A program made the translations under genes and the position numbers. From NCBI GenBank assembly GCA_009704555.1, contig WLDY01000009.1, forward strand, positions 1-11,536: DNA of 11,536 nucleotides, given 5' to 3'. The notes under the pieces were generated by a model. That model saw only the letters and a list, made by a program, of their open reading frames with translations. It was not told the origin of the DNA and searched no databases. The DNA is from Actinomycetota bacterium (GTDB lineage: Bacteria > Actinomycetota > Actinomycetes > Nanopelagicales > Nanopelagicaceae). Positions 1-6,833 of this stretch are shown here, piece after piece. Position 1 is the first letter of the stretch. Every line of letters begins with the position of its first letter.

Positions 1-1
1 G

Positions 2-193
2 ATCATCGTCTTCTTCCAACTCATCACCAACGGTTGGCTGACCTACAACGAGATAGTGATCTACTCCGATGACGTGATCACTGGATTGCGCATCGCATTC
101 GCGCCGATCGAGGACCTCGGATTTGGCTTTGCCTTGGTCACCAATGTCATGGCACTCTGGGTCTTCTGGGGGCGCCGCGGCATTAGGAGCTGA
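2..193 (+). CDS. crtYd: Lycopene cyclase, CrtYd/CarR-type, C-terminal part (partial)
   Basis: This is the last 63 codons of a gene entering from the left edge; the frame is open from base 2 to the TGA at 191-193. The visible protein begins in a hydrophobic segment, then has NGWLTYNEIVIYSDDVITG, then GLRIAFAPIEDLGFGFAL, a final hydrophobic helix and a short basic tail ending GRRGIRS. The G-x-R-I-x-x-x-P-I-E-D block followed by a last membrane helix is typical of the small membrane lycopene beta-cyclases (CrtYc/CrtYd, CarR), which close the ends of lycopene into beta-rings. The gene converges on crtB, with 13 bases between the two stop codons and no visible terminator. Family assignment is from recognised motifs. 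Whether it is a separate CrtYd subunit or the end of a fused CrtYc-CrtYd protein cannot be seen, nor can ring type (beta or epsilon) or whether one or both ends are cyclised. Confidence 0.82.
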   Translation: MIVFFQLITNGWLTYNEIVIYSDDVITGLRIAFAPIEDLGFGFALVTNVMALWVFWGRRGIRS

Positions 194-206
194 GCGCGAG
201 GGTCGT

Positions 207-1124
207 TCACTTCCAAAGTTTGCGCATCTGCCACCAAGCGGGCAGTGCCACTGCGACTCTTCTCATCATCGAGGTCTTCGCCCGCTTGTTGAAGACCTGG
301 TAATCGATCCGCTCGACCTCATCGACGATGCCACAGTAGAGCTCGCTAGCGGCTTTGATGCAACCGTGCGACTCTGGCGTGAGGTGATGGATGGTCTTGT
401 CCGCCTCGGTCTGAAGTGAGCGGACTCGTGCGATCTGATACCGCATCGCTTCGACGAAGTCGCCATCGACAGTGCGCCGCTCGAGTCGTTCTCGGTCGAT
501 CCCGAAGCGAGCGAGCTCATCAAGTGGTAGATAGACCCGACCGCGATCGAGATCCTCACCCACATCGCGGATGAAGTTGGCAAGTTGGAATGCGATGCCG
601 AGGCTCTTGGCGCCTTCGAGAGTCGCCTGGAAGTTCGCATCATCACGAACGCCAAGGACATGGACCATCTGCAAGCCGATCACGGCAGCAGAACCGTAGA
701 CATACTCCGAGAGCGCCCCATAGTCGCGATACTCCGTGACGGTGAGATCCATCGCCATGGAGTGGAGGAAGGCCTCGAAGTACTCGATTGGTATCGACCA
801 ACGATTGACGGTATCGATAAGGGCCCGTCCGATCTCGTCATCGGATCGCCCAGAGCGAAGGTCTTCGAGGATCTGTCTACTCCAACCTTCGAGCCAGGAA
901 CGCTTCTCATTGGGAGTCAGCGTCGAGGCGAGGTCATCGACGATCTCGTCCGCGTATCTGGCAAAGCCATAGAGGGCATGGACGTAAGGACGTTTCTCTG
1001 GTGGCAAGAGTCGAGTCGCCAGGAAGTAAGTCTTTCCATGACGGGCATTGAGGTCTCGACAGGCGAGATAAGAACGTTGGAGATCCGGATCAGTGATCCC
1101 TGCGCGAGTGAGCTCAGCAGACAC
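207..1124 (-). CDS. crtB: Phytoene synthase
   Basis: The 305-residue protein is a squalene/phytoene synthase family member that would join two geranylgeranyl diphosphates into phytoene, the committed step of C40 carotenoid synthesis. Both Asp-rich motifs are present: DEIVD at residues 59-63 and DVGED at 187-191. The family signatures YGSAAVIGLQM (about 143-153) and LGIAFQLANFIRDVGED (175-191) are also clear, and DRGRVYLP follows. The length fits the family. I start it at the GTG at 1124, two bases after the crtI stop codon; the frame stays open much further upstream, but that extension is crtI read in another frame. A GGAGAG sequence at 1137-1142, inside the end of crtI, lies 12 bases before the GTG, a slightly long but usable ribosome-binding spacing. 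It is the last gene of crtE-crtI-crtB and is probably translationally coupled to crtI. Confidence 0.95.
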   Translation of the reverse strand: MSAELTRAGITDPDLQRSYLACRDLNARHGKTYFLATRLLPPEKRPYVHALYGFARYADEIVDDLASTLTPNEKRSWLEGWSRQILEDLRSGRSDDEIGRALIDTVNRWSIPIEYFEAFLHSMAMDLTVTEYRDYGALSEYVYGSAAVIGLQMVHVLGVRDDANFQATLEGAKSLGIAFQLANFIRDVGEDLDRGRVYLPLDELARFGIDRERLERRTVDGDFVEAMRYQIARVRSLQTEADKTIHHLTPESHGCIKAASELYCGIVDEVERIDYQVFNKRAKTSMMRRVAVALPAWWQMRKLWK

Positions 1125-1126
1125 CT

Positions 1127-2611
1127 TTAGATGATTCTCTCCGCTGCGAGTTTTCCAGAGATCAGCACCATAGGCACACCGACTCCAGGTTGTGTCCCAG
1201 ATCCCGCAAAGACGATGTTCTCGTAACCCTTCGCCATATTCCGAGGCCTGAAGGGACCAGTTTGGAAGAAGGTATGTGCGCTGGCGAATGGCGCACCACG
1301 TTCCATTCCCATCGCTTCCCATTCCAATGGAGTGGTGATCTCTTCGACTTCGATCGACTCTGCGAACTCCGGATAGCCACGGCTCTCTAAGGAGCGCAAC
1401 ATGCTCTCGCGGTAACTCTTCTTCGCCGTCCGCCAATCGATATCGGCATCGAGGTTGGGTGTCGGGAAGAGGACGTAATAGGAGTGTTTTCCTGGTGGAG
1501 CCAATTCAGGATCATCATGCGAGGGGACGGTGACCAAGAAGCTTGGATCGCTCATCAACTCCTGCTTCTCGATGAGTTGATCGAAGACGCCATCCCAGTC
1601 GTGACCGAAGTGGATGTTGTGATGGGCGACATGGTCGTACTTCTTCGAGGATCCGATCAACATCGTCACTGCGGAGGGCGAGTAACGCAATCTCTTCAAT
1701 CGTGGCGGCATATGACCTAGTAACTCACGCCATGCCACCGGGAGATCGGGGTTGAGGATCAGCGCATCACACTCATAGCGCTCGCCATTGGCTGTGAGCG
1801 CCGCTGTCGCTCTGCCATTCTTCCGCTCGATCCCGACGACTTTGCTCTCATACTTGATCGTGACGCCATGCTTTTGGGCGGCGGCAGCAAGGGCGCGCGG
1901 CAGGGCATGCATGCCACCCTTCGGGAAGAAGACACCGGCCACTGAATCCATATAGGCGATCACGGCATAGATGGCGAGAGCCTGTTGTGGGCTGACTCCG
2001 GCATACATCGCTTGGAAGGAGTAGACGCGTTGTGTCCTTGGATCCTTGAGGAAGTCGCTTACTCGTGGTGCGAGACGCCTGAAACCACCTATTGCGACCA
2101 ATCGCGCGAGATTGGGAGTGAGTAGGTCGAAAGGAGTGTCGATGTTGCGGTCGATGAAGTCGTTCATCTCGTACTTGTAGAGCTTGGTGACGAAGTCGAC
2201 GTAGCGACGATAACCATCTGCCTCATCGCCTCCGATGACCTTGGCGATCTCCGCTTCCATCTGCTTCGTATCTGCATGGACATCGAGCTGCGATCCATCG
2301 GCATAGAAGGCGCGATAGAGCGGTGAGACTGGCATCAACTCCAGCCAATCCTTGGTGGTCTCGCCGACTGCATTGAAGGCGTCTTCGATCAGATCCGGCA
2401 TAGTCAGCACTGTCGGTCCGGTGTCGAATCGATAGCCATCCTTCAGTAGGAGACCGTTGCGCCCTCCAGGAACTGATTCGCGTTCCAGGATCGTCACTTC
2501 ACGACCTTCGCCCGCGAGACGAAGTGCAGCGCTCAAACCGGCAAGGCCGGCGCCAACGATCACGATGCGATCGGTCGCTCCTTTGACTTTACGGATGCGA
2601 TCTCGTCTCAC
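1127..2611 (-). CDS. crtI: Phytoene desaturase
   Basis: The 494-residue FAD-dependent oxidoreductase is of the CrtI family, which introduces double bonds into phytoene, normally four to give lycopene. The N-terminal dinucleotide-binding motif is IVIVGAGLAGLS (GxGxxG at residues 20-25), followed by ERESVPGGR and the family element FDTGPTVLTMP. The C-terminal CrtI signature is FAGSGTQPGVGVPM followed by VLISGKLAAERI; the usual T-H-P-G is T-Q-P-G here. I use the GTG at 2611 because a GAGAGG Shine-Dalgarno sequence lies 7 bases upstream and the GxGxxG motif then sits at the normal distance from the start. It follows crtE after 22 bases and precedes crtB by two bases, so it should act on the product of CrtB. 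The exact number of desaturations cannot be read from sequence. Confidence 0.94.
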   Translation of the reverse strand: MRRDRIRKVKGATDRIVIVGAGLAGLSAALRLAGEGREVTILERESVPGGRNGLLLKDGYRFDTGPTVLTMPDLIEDAFNAVGETTKDWLELMPVSPLYRAFYADGSQLDVHADTKQMEAEIAKVIGGDEADGYRRYVDFVTKLYKYEMNDFIDRNIDTPFDLLTPNLARLVAIGGFRRLAPRVSDFLKDPRTQRVYSFQAMYAGVSPQQALAIYAVIAYMDSVAGVFFPKGGMHALPRALAAAAQKHGVTIKYESKVVGIERKNGRATAALTANGERYECDALILNPDLPVAWRELLGHMPPRLKRLRYSPSAVTMLIGSSKKYDHVAHHNIHFGHDWDGVFDQLIEKQELMSDPSFLVTVPSHDDPELAPPGKHSYYVLFPTPNLDADIDWRTAKKSYRESMLRSLESRGYPEFAESIEVEEITTPLEWEAMGMERGAPFASAHTFFQTGPFRPRNMAKGYENIVFAGSGTQPGVGVPMVLISGKLAAERII

Positions 2612-2618
2612 TCTTGAG

Positions 2619-2624
2619 CCTCTC
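2619..2624 (-). promoter_or_regulatory. Shine-Dalgarno site of crtI
   Basis: The minus strand reads GAGAGG, then 7 bases, then the GTG start of crtI. It supports the GTG at 2611 as the start. It also contrasts with crtE and metF, which have no correctly spaced Shine-Dalgarno sequence. Confidence 0.6.
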
Positions 2625-2633
2625 GTCGATAGA

Positions 2634-3716
2634 TCAATTGGAGCGATGGAGCGCCATCTGCGCCATGGTCCGAAGGAGCGGCTTTGCTTCCTCGGCGATG
2701 GCGCTCGAAGAGAGAGCCTCTTCAGCTTGCTCGGCGCGGTCGCTAATCATCTCCTCGACTCGGGTCAGCGCGCCACTTGAGATGATCGCTTCACGAATCC
2801 GCTCTATTCTCGCTGGGTCGAGATGAGGATCGCCTAATGCGGAGAAGATCTCGGAGTCACGGCTTCCTTTGACCGCCAAAGCGATCAGGACGGTTCGCTT
2901 ACCTTCACGGAGGTCATCGCCGGCAGGTTTGCCGGTCTGCTCTGGGTCACCGAAGACTCCAAGGATGTCATCGCGAAGTTGGAATGCCTCGCCGATAGGG
3001 ATGCCATACCGAGAGAGCGCAACGAGCGCTTCATCGCTGCCATGCGAGAGCCGCGCGCCGAAGTGAAGTGGACGCTCGATGGAGTACTTGCCTGACTTGT
3101 ACTTGGCGACCTTGAGTGAGCGATCGGCATCGACCGTCGCAAGCGATTGTTCATGGACATCGAGGTATTGACCTGCCATCAACTCGACGCGAAGTTCATC
3201 GTAGATCGGTAGTACCGAGAGGAGGCGATCGGAACCTACGCCGGATCGATGCAAGACAAGGTCAGCCCAGATCAGCGCCAGGTCACCGAGGAGGATCGCG
3301 CTCGCTTCTCCGTACTTTGCACTATCCCCAGAGAGATGTGCCTCTCGATGCATTGCCTCGAAGCGCCTATGGATCGAAGGATTGCCTCGTCGAGTATCTG
3401 AACCATCCATGACATCGTCATGGATCAGTGCGCAGGCATGGAGCAACTCAAGGGATGCGACCGCTTTGATTGTGGCGCGATCTGGTTCGATCCCGGTGAC
3501 CGCCATCGAACCGATGGCACCAAGGAGTGGGCGAAAACGCTTTCCGCCATCGATAAGGAAGCTCTGCATGGCGCTCGAGACCGGAAGGAGTTCGGGGCCT
3601 ATCGAATCGATGTATGAGCCGGCATCGTCGAGGAAGGAAGTGATCTCTTCATCGATCTGACTTCGGAATGTGGCGATGAGAGAGCGCGCATTCACCGCCG
3701 CGTCAGAAGAAGACAC
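2634..3716 (-). CDS. crtE: Geranylgeranyl diphosphate synthase (polyprenyl synthetase family)
   Basis: The 360-residue trans-isoprenyl diphosphate synthase would extend allylic diphosphates with isopentenyl diphosphate, most likely to C20 GGPP for CrtB. Visible elements are GGKRFRPLL (about 57-65), the first Asp-rich motif DDVMDGSDTRRG (D100, D101, D104) and the second, FQLRDDILGVFGDPEQTGK (D249, D250, D256). Residues 4 and 5 before the first motif are Ala96 and Cys95. These are small, which fits a C20 or longer product rather than farnesyl diphosphate; the C20 assignment rests on crtI and crtB following in the same operon. The start used is GTG at 3716; the next ATG codon is residue 50, too deep, though GTG codon 8 is a possible alternative. 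It is the first gene of crtE-crtI-crtB, back to back with metF across 25 bases that contain a perfect palindrome. Confidence 0.92.
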   Translation of the reverse strand: MSSSDAAVNARSLIATFRSQIDEEITSFLDDAGSYIDSIGPELLPVSSAMQSFLIDGGKRFRPLLGAIGSMAVTGIEPDRATIKAVASLELLHACALIHDDVMDGSDTRRGNPSIHRRFEAMHREAHLSGDSAKYGEASAILLGDLALIWADLVLHRSGVGSDRLLSVLPIYDELRVELMAGQYLDVHEQSLATVDADRSLKVAKYKSGKYSIERPLHFGARLSHGSDEALVALSRYGIPIGEAFQLRDDILGVFGDPEQTGKPAGDDLREGKRTVLIALAVKGSRDSEIFSALGDPHLDPARIERIREAIISSGALTRVEEMISDRAEQAEEALSSSAIAEEAKPLLRTMAQMALHRSN

Positions 3717-3719
3717 GAA

Positions 3720-3737
3720 GGTGAGGGTACCCTCACC
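3720..3737. promoter_or_regulatory. Perfect 18-bp palindrome between crtE and metF
   Basis: The sequence GGTGAGGGTACCCTCACC is its own reverse complement over all 18 bases; the next pair outward does not match. It fills most of the 25-base region between the divergent crtE and metF starts, where an operator would lie. Because it is self-complementary, TACCCT occurs on both strands. It could be a binding site for a dimeric repressor, and MarR-type and MerR-type regulators are known to control crt genes in other actinobacteria. No regulator gene lies in this window. An RNA hairpin role is less likely, since neither inferred transcript would contain the palindrome. Confidence 0.5.
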
Positions 3738-3752
3738 GACTATGGATTTCAG
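3724..3752 (-). promoter_or_regulatory. Candidate leaderless promoter of crtE
   Basis: On the minus strand CTGAAA (3752-3747, four of six matches to TTGACA) is followed after 17 bases by TACCCT (3729-3724), which fits the actinobacterial -10 pattern TAnnnT. Seven bases separate the -10 element from the GTG of crtE, so transcription could begin at or next to the start codon. There is no Shine-Dalgarno sequence at normal spacing; the nearest GAGGG is about 13 bases away. The motif matches are seen directly; promoter function is inference. Confidence 0.35.
3728..3733 (+). promoter_or_regulatory. Candidate -10 element of metF
   Basis: TACCCT on the plus strand fits TAnnnT and ends 8 bases before the metF ATG, the spacing expected for a leaderless transcript. 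It overlaps the crtE -10 candidate because the site is self-complementary. No convincing -35 hexamer lies upstream inside crtE, so support is weaker than for the crtE side. Confidence 0.27.
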
Positions 3753-4620
3753 CCTTCTTCAGGCTTCTCGCGCTACATCGAAGCCGACCTTCTCGGTGGA
3801 GTTCTTCCCACCGAAGGATGAGGCCGGCGAGCAGAGATTGTGGGACTCGCTCTCGCTCCTGGCGGAGAATGACCCTGATTTCGTAAGTGTCACCTACGGT
3901 GCAGGTGGCAGTACTAGGGATCGAACCATTCGTATCACCGCTGAGATCACGGCACGCACTTCCATTCCGACCGTGGCGCACCTGACCTGCGTGGGTGCGA
4001 CTCGTAGCGAAGTTGATGCCATCCTCACCCGTTACAAAGAGAGTGGAATTGCCACAATCCTCGCACTTCGTGGCGATCCACCAGGTGGTCCAAGTGCCGA
4101 ATGGATCCAGACACCGAATGGTTTCAATCATGCTGATCAACTCGTGGAGTTGGCGGTTGAACGAGGATTCACTGTCGGTGTCGCGGCATTCCCTGATGGA
4201 CATCCCGCATCGGGAGGGGAGACGGCGCGAGATGTCGATGTCCTGGTTCGGAAGTTCGAACTGGGCGCATCCTTCGCCACCACCCAATTCTTCTTCGATG
4301 TGAGTAAGTACCAGGAACTTCGCGACCGTCTCTCCGCCAAGGGGGTGGATCGTCCGCTCATCGCGGGCATCTTGCCGATCACCAACTTCAAGCAGTTGAT
4401 ACGGATGGCCGAACTCGGTGGCACTCCATTGCCGAAGGTCGTGATCGATCGCATCTCGCGATTCCAGGATGATCCCGACTCATTGCGCAAGGAGGGGATC
4501 GAGATCGCCTCCGAACTCGCCTCGGACCTCATCGGAGTCGGTGCGCCGGGCCTTCACTTCTATACGATGAACTCAGCGCACTCCACGATGGAGATCACCG
4601 CGCGAATCGGACTTCGATGA
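3742..4620 (+). CDS. metF: Methylenetetrahydrofolate reductase
   Basis: The 292-residue flavin-dependent TIM-barrel enzyme reduces 5,10-methylenetetrahydrofolate to 5-methyltetrahydrofolate, the methyl donor for methionine synthesis, in the cytoplasm. The family landmarks are present and in order: FSVEFFPPKDE, with Glu20 matching the catalytic Glu28 of the E. coli enzyme; VTYGAGGSTRDRT; HLTCVGAT; LALRGDPP, with Asp112 matching Asp120; and FPDGHP. The length is normal. I start at the ATG at 3742: the frame is open back to an ATG at 3670, but that stretch overlaps crtE and adds 24 residues with no family similarity. Its TGA overlaps the start of the next gene in ATGA, so the two are probably co-transcribed. 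From memory, metF beside a polyprenyl synthase gene recurs in actinobacteria such as Streptomyces; the metabolic reason is unclear. Confidence 0.95.
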   Translation: MDFSLLQASRATSKPTFSVEFFPPKDEAGEQRLWDSLSLLAENDPDFVSVTYGAGGSTRDRTIRITAEITARTSIPTVAHLTCVGATRSEVDAILTRYKESGIATILALRGDPPGGPSAEWIQTPNGFNHADQLVELAVERGFTVGVAAFPDGHPASGGETARDVDVLVRKFELGASFATTQFFFDVSKYQELRDRLSAKGVDRPLIAGILPITNFKQLIRMAELGGTPLPKVVIDRISRFQDDPDSLRKEGIEIASELASDLIGVGAPGLHFYTMNSAHSTMEITARIGLR

Positions 4621-5312
4621 TGGTGCGTGAGGAATTCTTCGACCGTTGGAGCGAAGTGCACGGTGGCGCAGAGATCAAAGGGATCGTGCGATGGTGGCTC
4701 TCGATCTCATTTCGAGTCGCCTCACTCCTTCGACATTTGAAGGTCACTGCGAATTCGATGACCGTATTCGGTGTGATCATCGCTCTCTTGTTGATCGTGG
4801 CTCTTCGGGATGAAGGAAGCGAGCAAGCCGCCCCTCTCCTGATCGCAGCACTCCTTTTGGTGATCTCGCTGGCAGCCGATGGTGTCGATGGTTCGCTTGC
4901 CCTCTTGACCGGCCATGTGAGTAGAAGGGGGGCCGCACTCGATGCCATCGCAGATCGCCTTGCAGAGTCTTTCTGGGCCTTTGCCTTCATCCAGATCGGT
5001 GCCGACTATCGCGTCGTCGTCATCGCATGGCTCATGGCTCAGACTCAGGAGTACATCAGAGCGCGGCTCGGCGGACTTGGCGTCAGTGAGATCGGTGTCG
5101 TCACCGTGAGCGAGAGGCCGGTGCGTGCGTCCTTTCTTGCTGTGGCTCTAGTCATCGCATTGATCTACGCAGCATCGGGCGCTGGAGAGATTCTCGCCGT
5201 CACGCTCACATCCGCAGTGACGATCATCGCCGCGCTCTGGCTGCTCTTACAGACGATCGCGTTAGGGCAACTCTCTCGATTCGCGATACGTTCAACGATT
5301 GATCTGCGCTGA
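4617..5312 (+). CDS. CDP-alcohol phosphatidyltransferase family membrane protein
   Basis: The 231-residue membrane protein belongs to the family that transfers a phosphatidyl or similar group from a CDP-alcohol to a hydroxyl acceptor in phospholipid synthesis. The signature starts at residue 88: D88-x2-D91-G92-x2-A95-L96-x8-G105-x3-D109-x3-D113. All four metal-binding aspartates are present, but the Arg that normally follows the Ala (the AR in DGxxAR) is Leu96. Hydrophobic segments at about 48-64, 72-87, 115-128, 132-141, 172-187 and 191-214 fit the usual six-helix fold. SERPVR at 166-171 resembles a conserved loop of the family. ATG at 4617 overlaps the metF stop by 4 bases; the next codon is also ATG, so either could be used. 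The substrate cannot be assigned, so no pgsA or pis symbol is given. The 3' end overlaps the convergent crtD-like gene by 21 bases. Confidence 0.82.
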   Translation: MMVREEFFDRWSEVHGGAEIKGIVRWWLSISFRVASLLRHLKVTANSMTVFGVIIALLLIVALRDEGSEQAAPLLIAALLLVISLAADGVDGSLALLTGHVSRRGAALDAIADRLAESFWAFAFIQIGADYRVVVIAWLMAQTQEYIRARLGGLGVSEIGVVTVSERPVRASFLAVALVIALIYAASGAGEILAVTLTSAVTIIAALWLLLQTIALGQLSRFAIRSTIDLR

Positions 5313-6833
5313 GATCGCATCTGCGACGATCTCACCACTGAGTCCGACCAACGGCAATCCACCACCTGGATGAGCTGAACCGCCGACGTTATAGAGGCCG
5401 GCAAGTCGGGAGACATTGGGTGCGCGTCGGAAAGCAGCACGGATCCCATTGCTTGAGGGGCCATAGATGGAGCCACCTTCACTGCCGTAGTCATTCTCGA
5501 TATCGAGGGGAGTACGGAACTTCTTCACGACGATGCGGTCACGGAAATCAATTCCAATCCGATCGACGAGGATCTCGATGATCCTGTCACCATAGTCTCG
5601 AGCTACGGCCTCATCACTCCAATCGAAACCGCCTTCAGGTTGATGACGTGGTGCATTGACGAGGATGAAGAGATTCTCGCCGCCTTCACTCGGCACCATC
5701 GCTGGGTCATCTGGCGAGCATATGTAGATGGTCGGATCCGTGACCGGGACCTTCTCTTCGAAGATCTCATCGAATTCACGGTCATAGTCGGCGGGGAAGA
5801 AGACAGTGTGATGGGCTTGAAGCAACCGCTGCTTCGAGGGCTTGAGGCCAAGGAGAAGTGAGAAGCCAGAGAGTGAGGGAGTGGTGCGATTGATGTCTCG
5901 TCGTTCGCCAGCGGTCTTCTCTTCCCTCGAACCATCAACTGCGAGCATCCCGTTATAAAGGCGATAGGCATCCACATTTGAGATCACTGCATCCACTTTG
6001 ATCTCGCGGCCACCTTCAAGGGTAATTCCTGTCACTTTCGCTCGGTCGTGAAGGATCCTCGTCACGGGTGAGCAAAGTTCGATCGTGACTCCACGCTCTC
6101 TCGCCCGCGCCTCGACTTTCTCTACCAAGCGTCCAAGTCCGCCACGGATGTGCCAAGCACCAAAGGCCTCCTCTACGAATGCGATGGTGAGTAAGACCGC
6201 GGGCACTTTCCGTGGATCAGATCCGGTATAGGTGGCATAGCGATCGATGATGTAGCGAAGACGTCGATCGCTCAATCGCTTTTCTGTGAATTTTCGCAAG
6301 GTGGTGAGGGGAGCGATAGTCGAGAGGTCTCTAATGACCTTCCCTCGACGTATCAATTGCGGAACTGATGGCAATGCCCGTTCCACGAAATCTGTCCTAG
6401 ATGCTTGCCACATCCTTGCTGCTCGCTCGAGAAGCGAGCCCCATTCCTGGCCAGCTCGCTCTCCGAATGCATTGGATATCTCTGTGACCGCTCGATTACG
6501 TGAAAGGTTGGGTAGTTGTAGTCGACTTCCATCAGCGAAGTGATAATCGAATGCGGGGTCCAATCCGACGAGGTCTAGGTCGACACCACGTCCTGTCTTC
6601 ATGAAGAAGTCGCGATAGACAGCAGGGAGAGTGAGTAGCGAGGGTCCAGTGTCGAATCCATACCCATCGATCCACTCGGTGTGACACTTTCCCCCGACGC
6701 GGTCACTCTTCTCATAGATGGTGACGCGATGTCCTCGGTGCGCGAGGCGAGCTGCGACGGTCAAGCCACCGACGCCAGCACCGATCACCGCGATATCGAG
6801 GGCGCGAGAGTCTCTTCTCTGATGGCTCATCAT
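5292..6833 (-). CDS. crtD: CrtI-family carotenoid desaturase, CrtD-like
   Basis: The 513-residue FAD-dependent carotenoid oxidoreductase is a paralogue of the CrtI at 1127-2611. It has IAVIGAGVGGLTVAARL (GxGxxG at 18-23), EKSDRVGGK, FDTGPSLLTLP, and a C-terminal signature YNVGGSAHPGGGLPLVGL followed by SGEIVADAI. The H-P-G-G-G-L-P form differs from the T-Q-P-G-V-G-V-P of the phytoene desaturase here and resembles enzymes that act on already modified ends, such as CrtD (3,4-desaturase of 1-hydroxy carotenoids). Its place after cruF and a glycosyltransferase gene supports a role as 3',4'-desaturase of a 1'-hydroxylated end. The ATG at 6833 overlaps the glycosyltransferase stop by 4 bases (ATGA; a second ATG follows at once), indicating translational coupling. 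Membership of the CrtI superfamily is firm. The CrtD subtype is an inference from the C-terminal motif and context; a CrtNb-like oxidase or a second phytoene desaturase is possible. Confidence 0.8.
   Translation of the reverse strand: MMSHQRRDSRALDIAVIGAGVGGLTVAARLAHRGHRVTIYEKSDRVGGKCHTEWIDGYGFDTGPSLLTLPAVYRDFFMKTGRGVDLDLVGLDPAFDYHFADGSRLQLPNLSRNRAVTEISNAFGERAGQEWGSLLERAARMWQASRTDFVERALPSVPQLIRRGKVIRDLSTIAPLTTLRKFTEKRLSDRRLRYIIDRYATYTGSDPRKVPAVLLTIAFVEEAFGAWHIRGGLGRLVEKVEARARERGVTIELCSPVTRILHDRAKVTGITLEGGREIKVDAVISNVDAYRLYNGMLAVDGSREEKTAGERRDINRTTPSLSGFSLLLGLKPSKQRLLQAHHTVFFPADYDREFDEIFEEKVPVTDPTIYICSPDDPAMVPSEGGENLFILVNAPRHQPEGGFDWSDEAVARDYGDRIIEILVDRIGIDFRDRIVVKKFRTPLDIENDYGSEGGSIYGPSSNGIRAAFRRAPNVSRLAGLYNVGGSAHPGGGLPLVGLSGEIVADAISAQINR

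Noticed and set aside
194..206. Possible terminator between the convergent cyclase and crtB genes
   Set aside because: Only 13 bases, with no inverted repeat or T-run.
123..419. 98-codon plus-strand frame across the end of the cyclase gene and into crtB
   Set aside because: It is out of frame with the cyclase and antisense to crtB, with no motif.
585..1130. 181-codon open frame on the plus strand inside crtB
   Set aside because: It is antisense to the conserved crtB coding sequence, has no recognisable motif and no ribosome-binding site; a reading-frame shadow.
1125..1436. N-terminal extension of crtB upstream of the GTG at 1124
   Set aside because: This stretch is crtI in another frame; the extra residues have no similarity to phytoene synthases.
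3751..3765. Small inverted repeat AGCCT-TCTTC-AGGCT at the 5' end of metF
   Set aside because: A five-base stem inside coding sequence is expected by chance and has no U-run or clear regulatory position.
3733..4287. 184-codon open frame on the minus strand inside metF
   Set aside because: It lies opposite the conserved metF core and has no family features.
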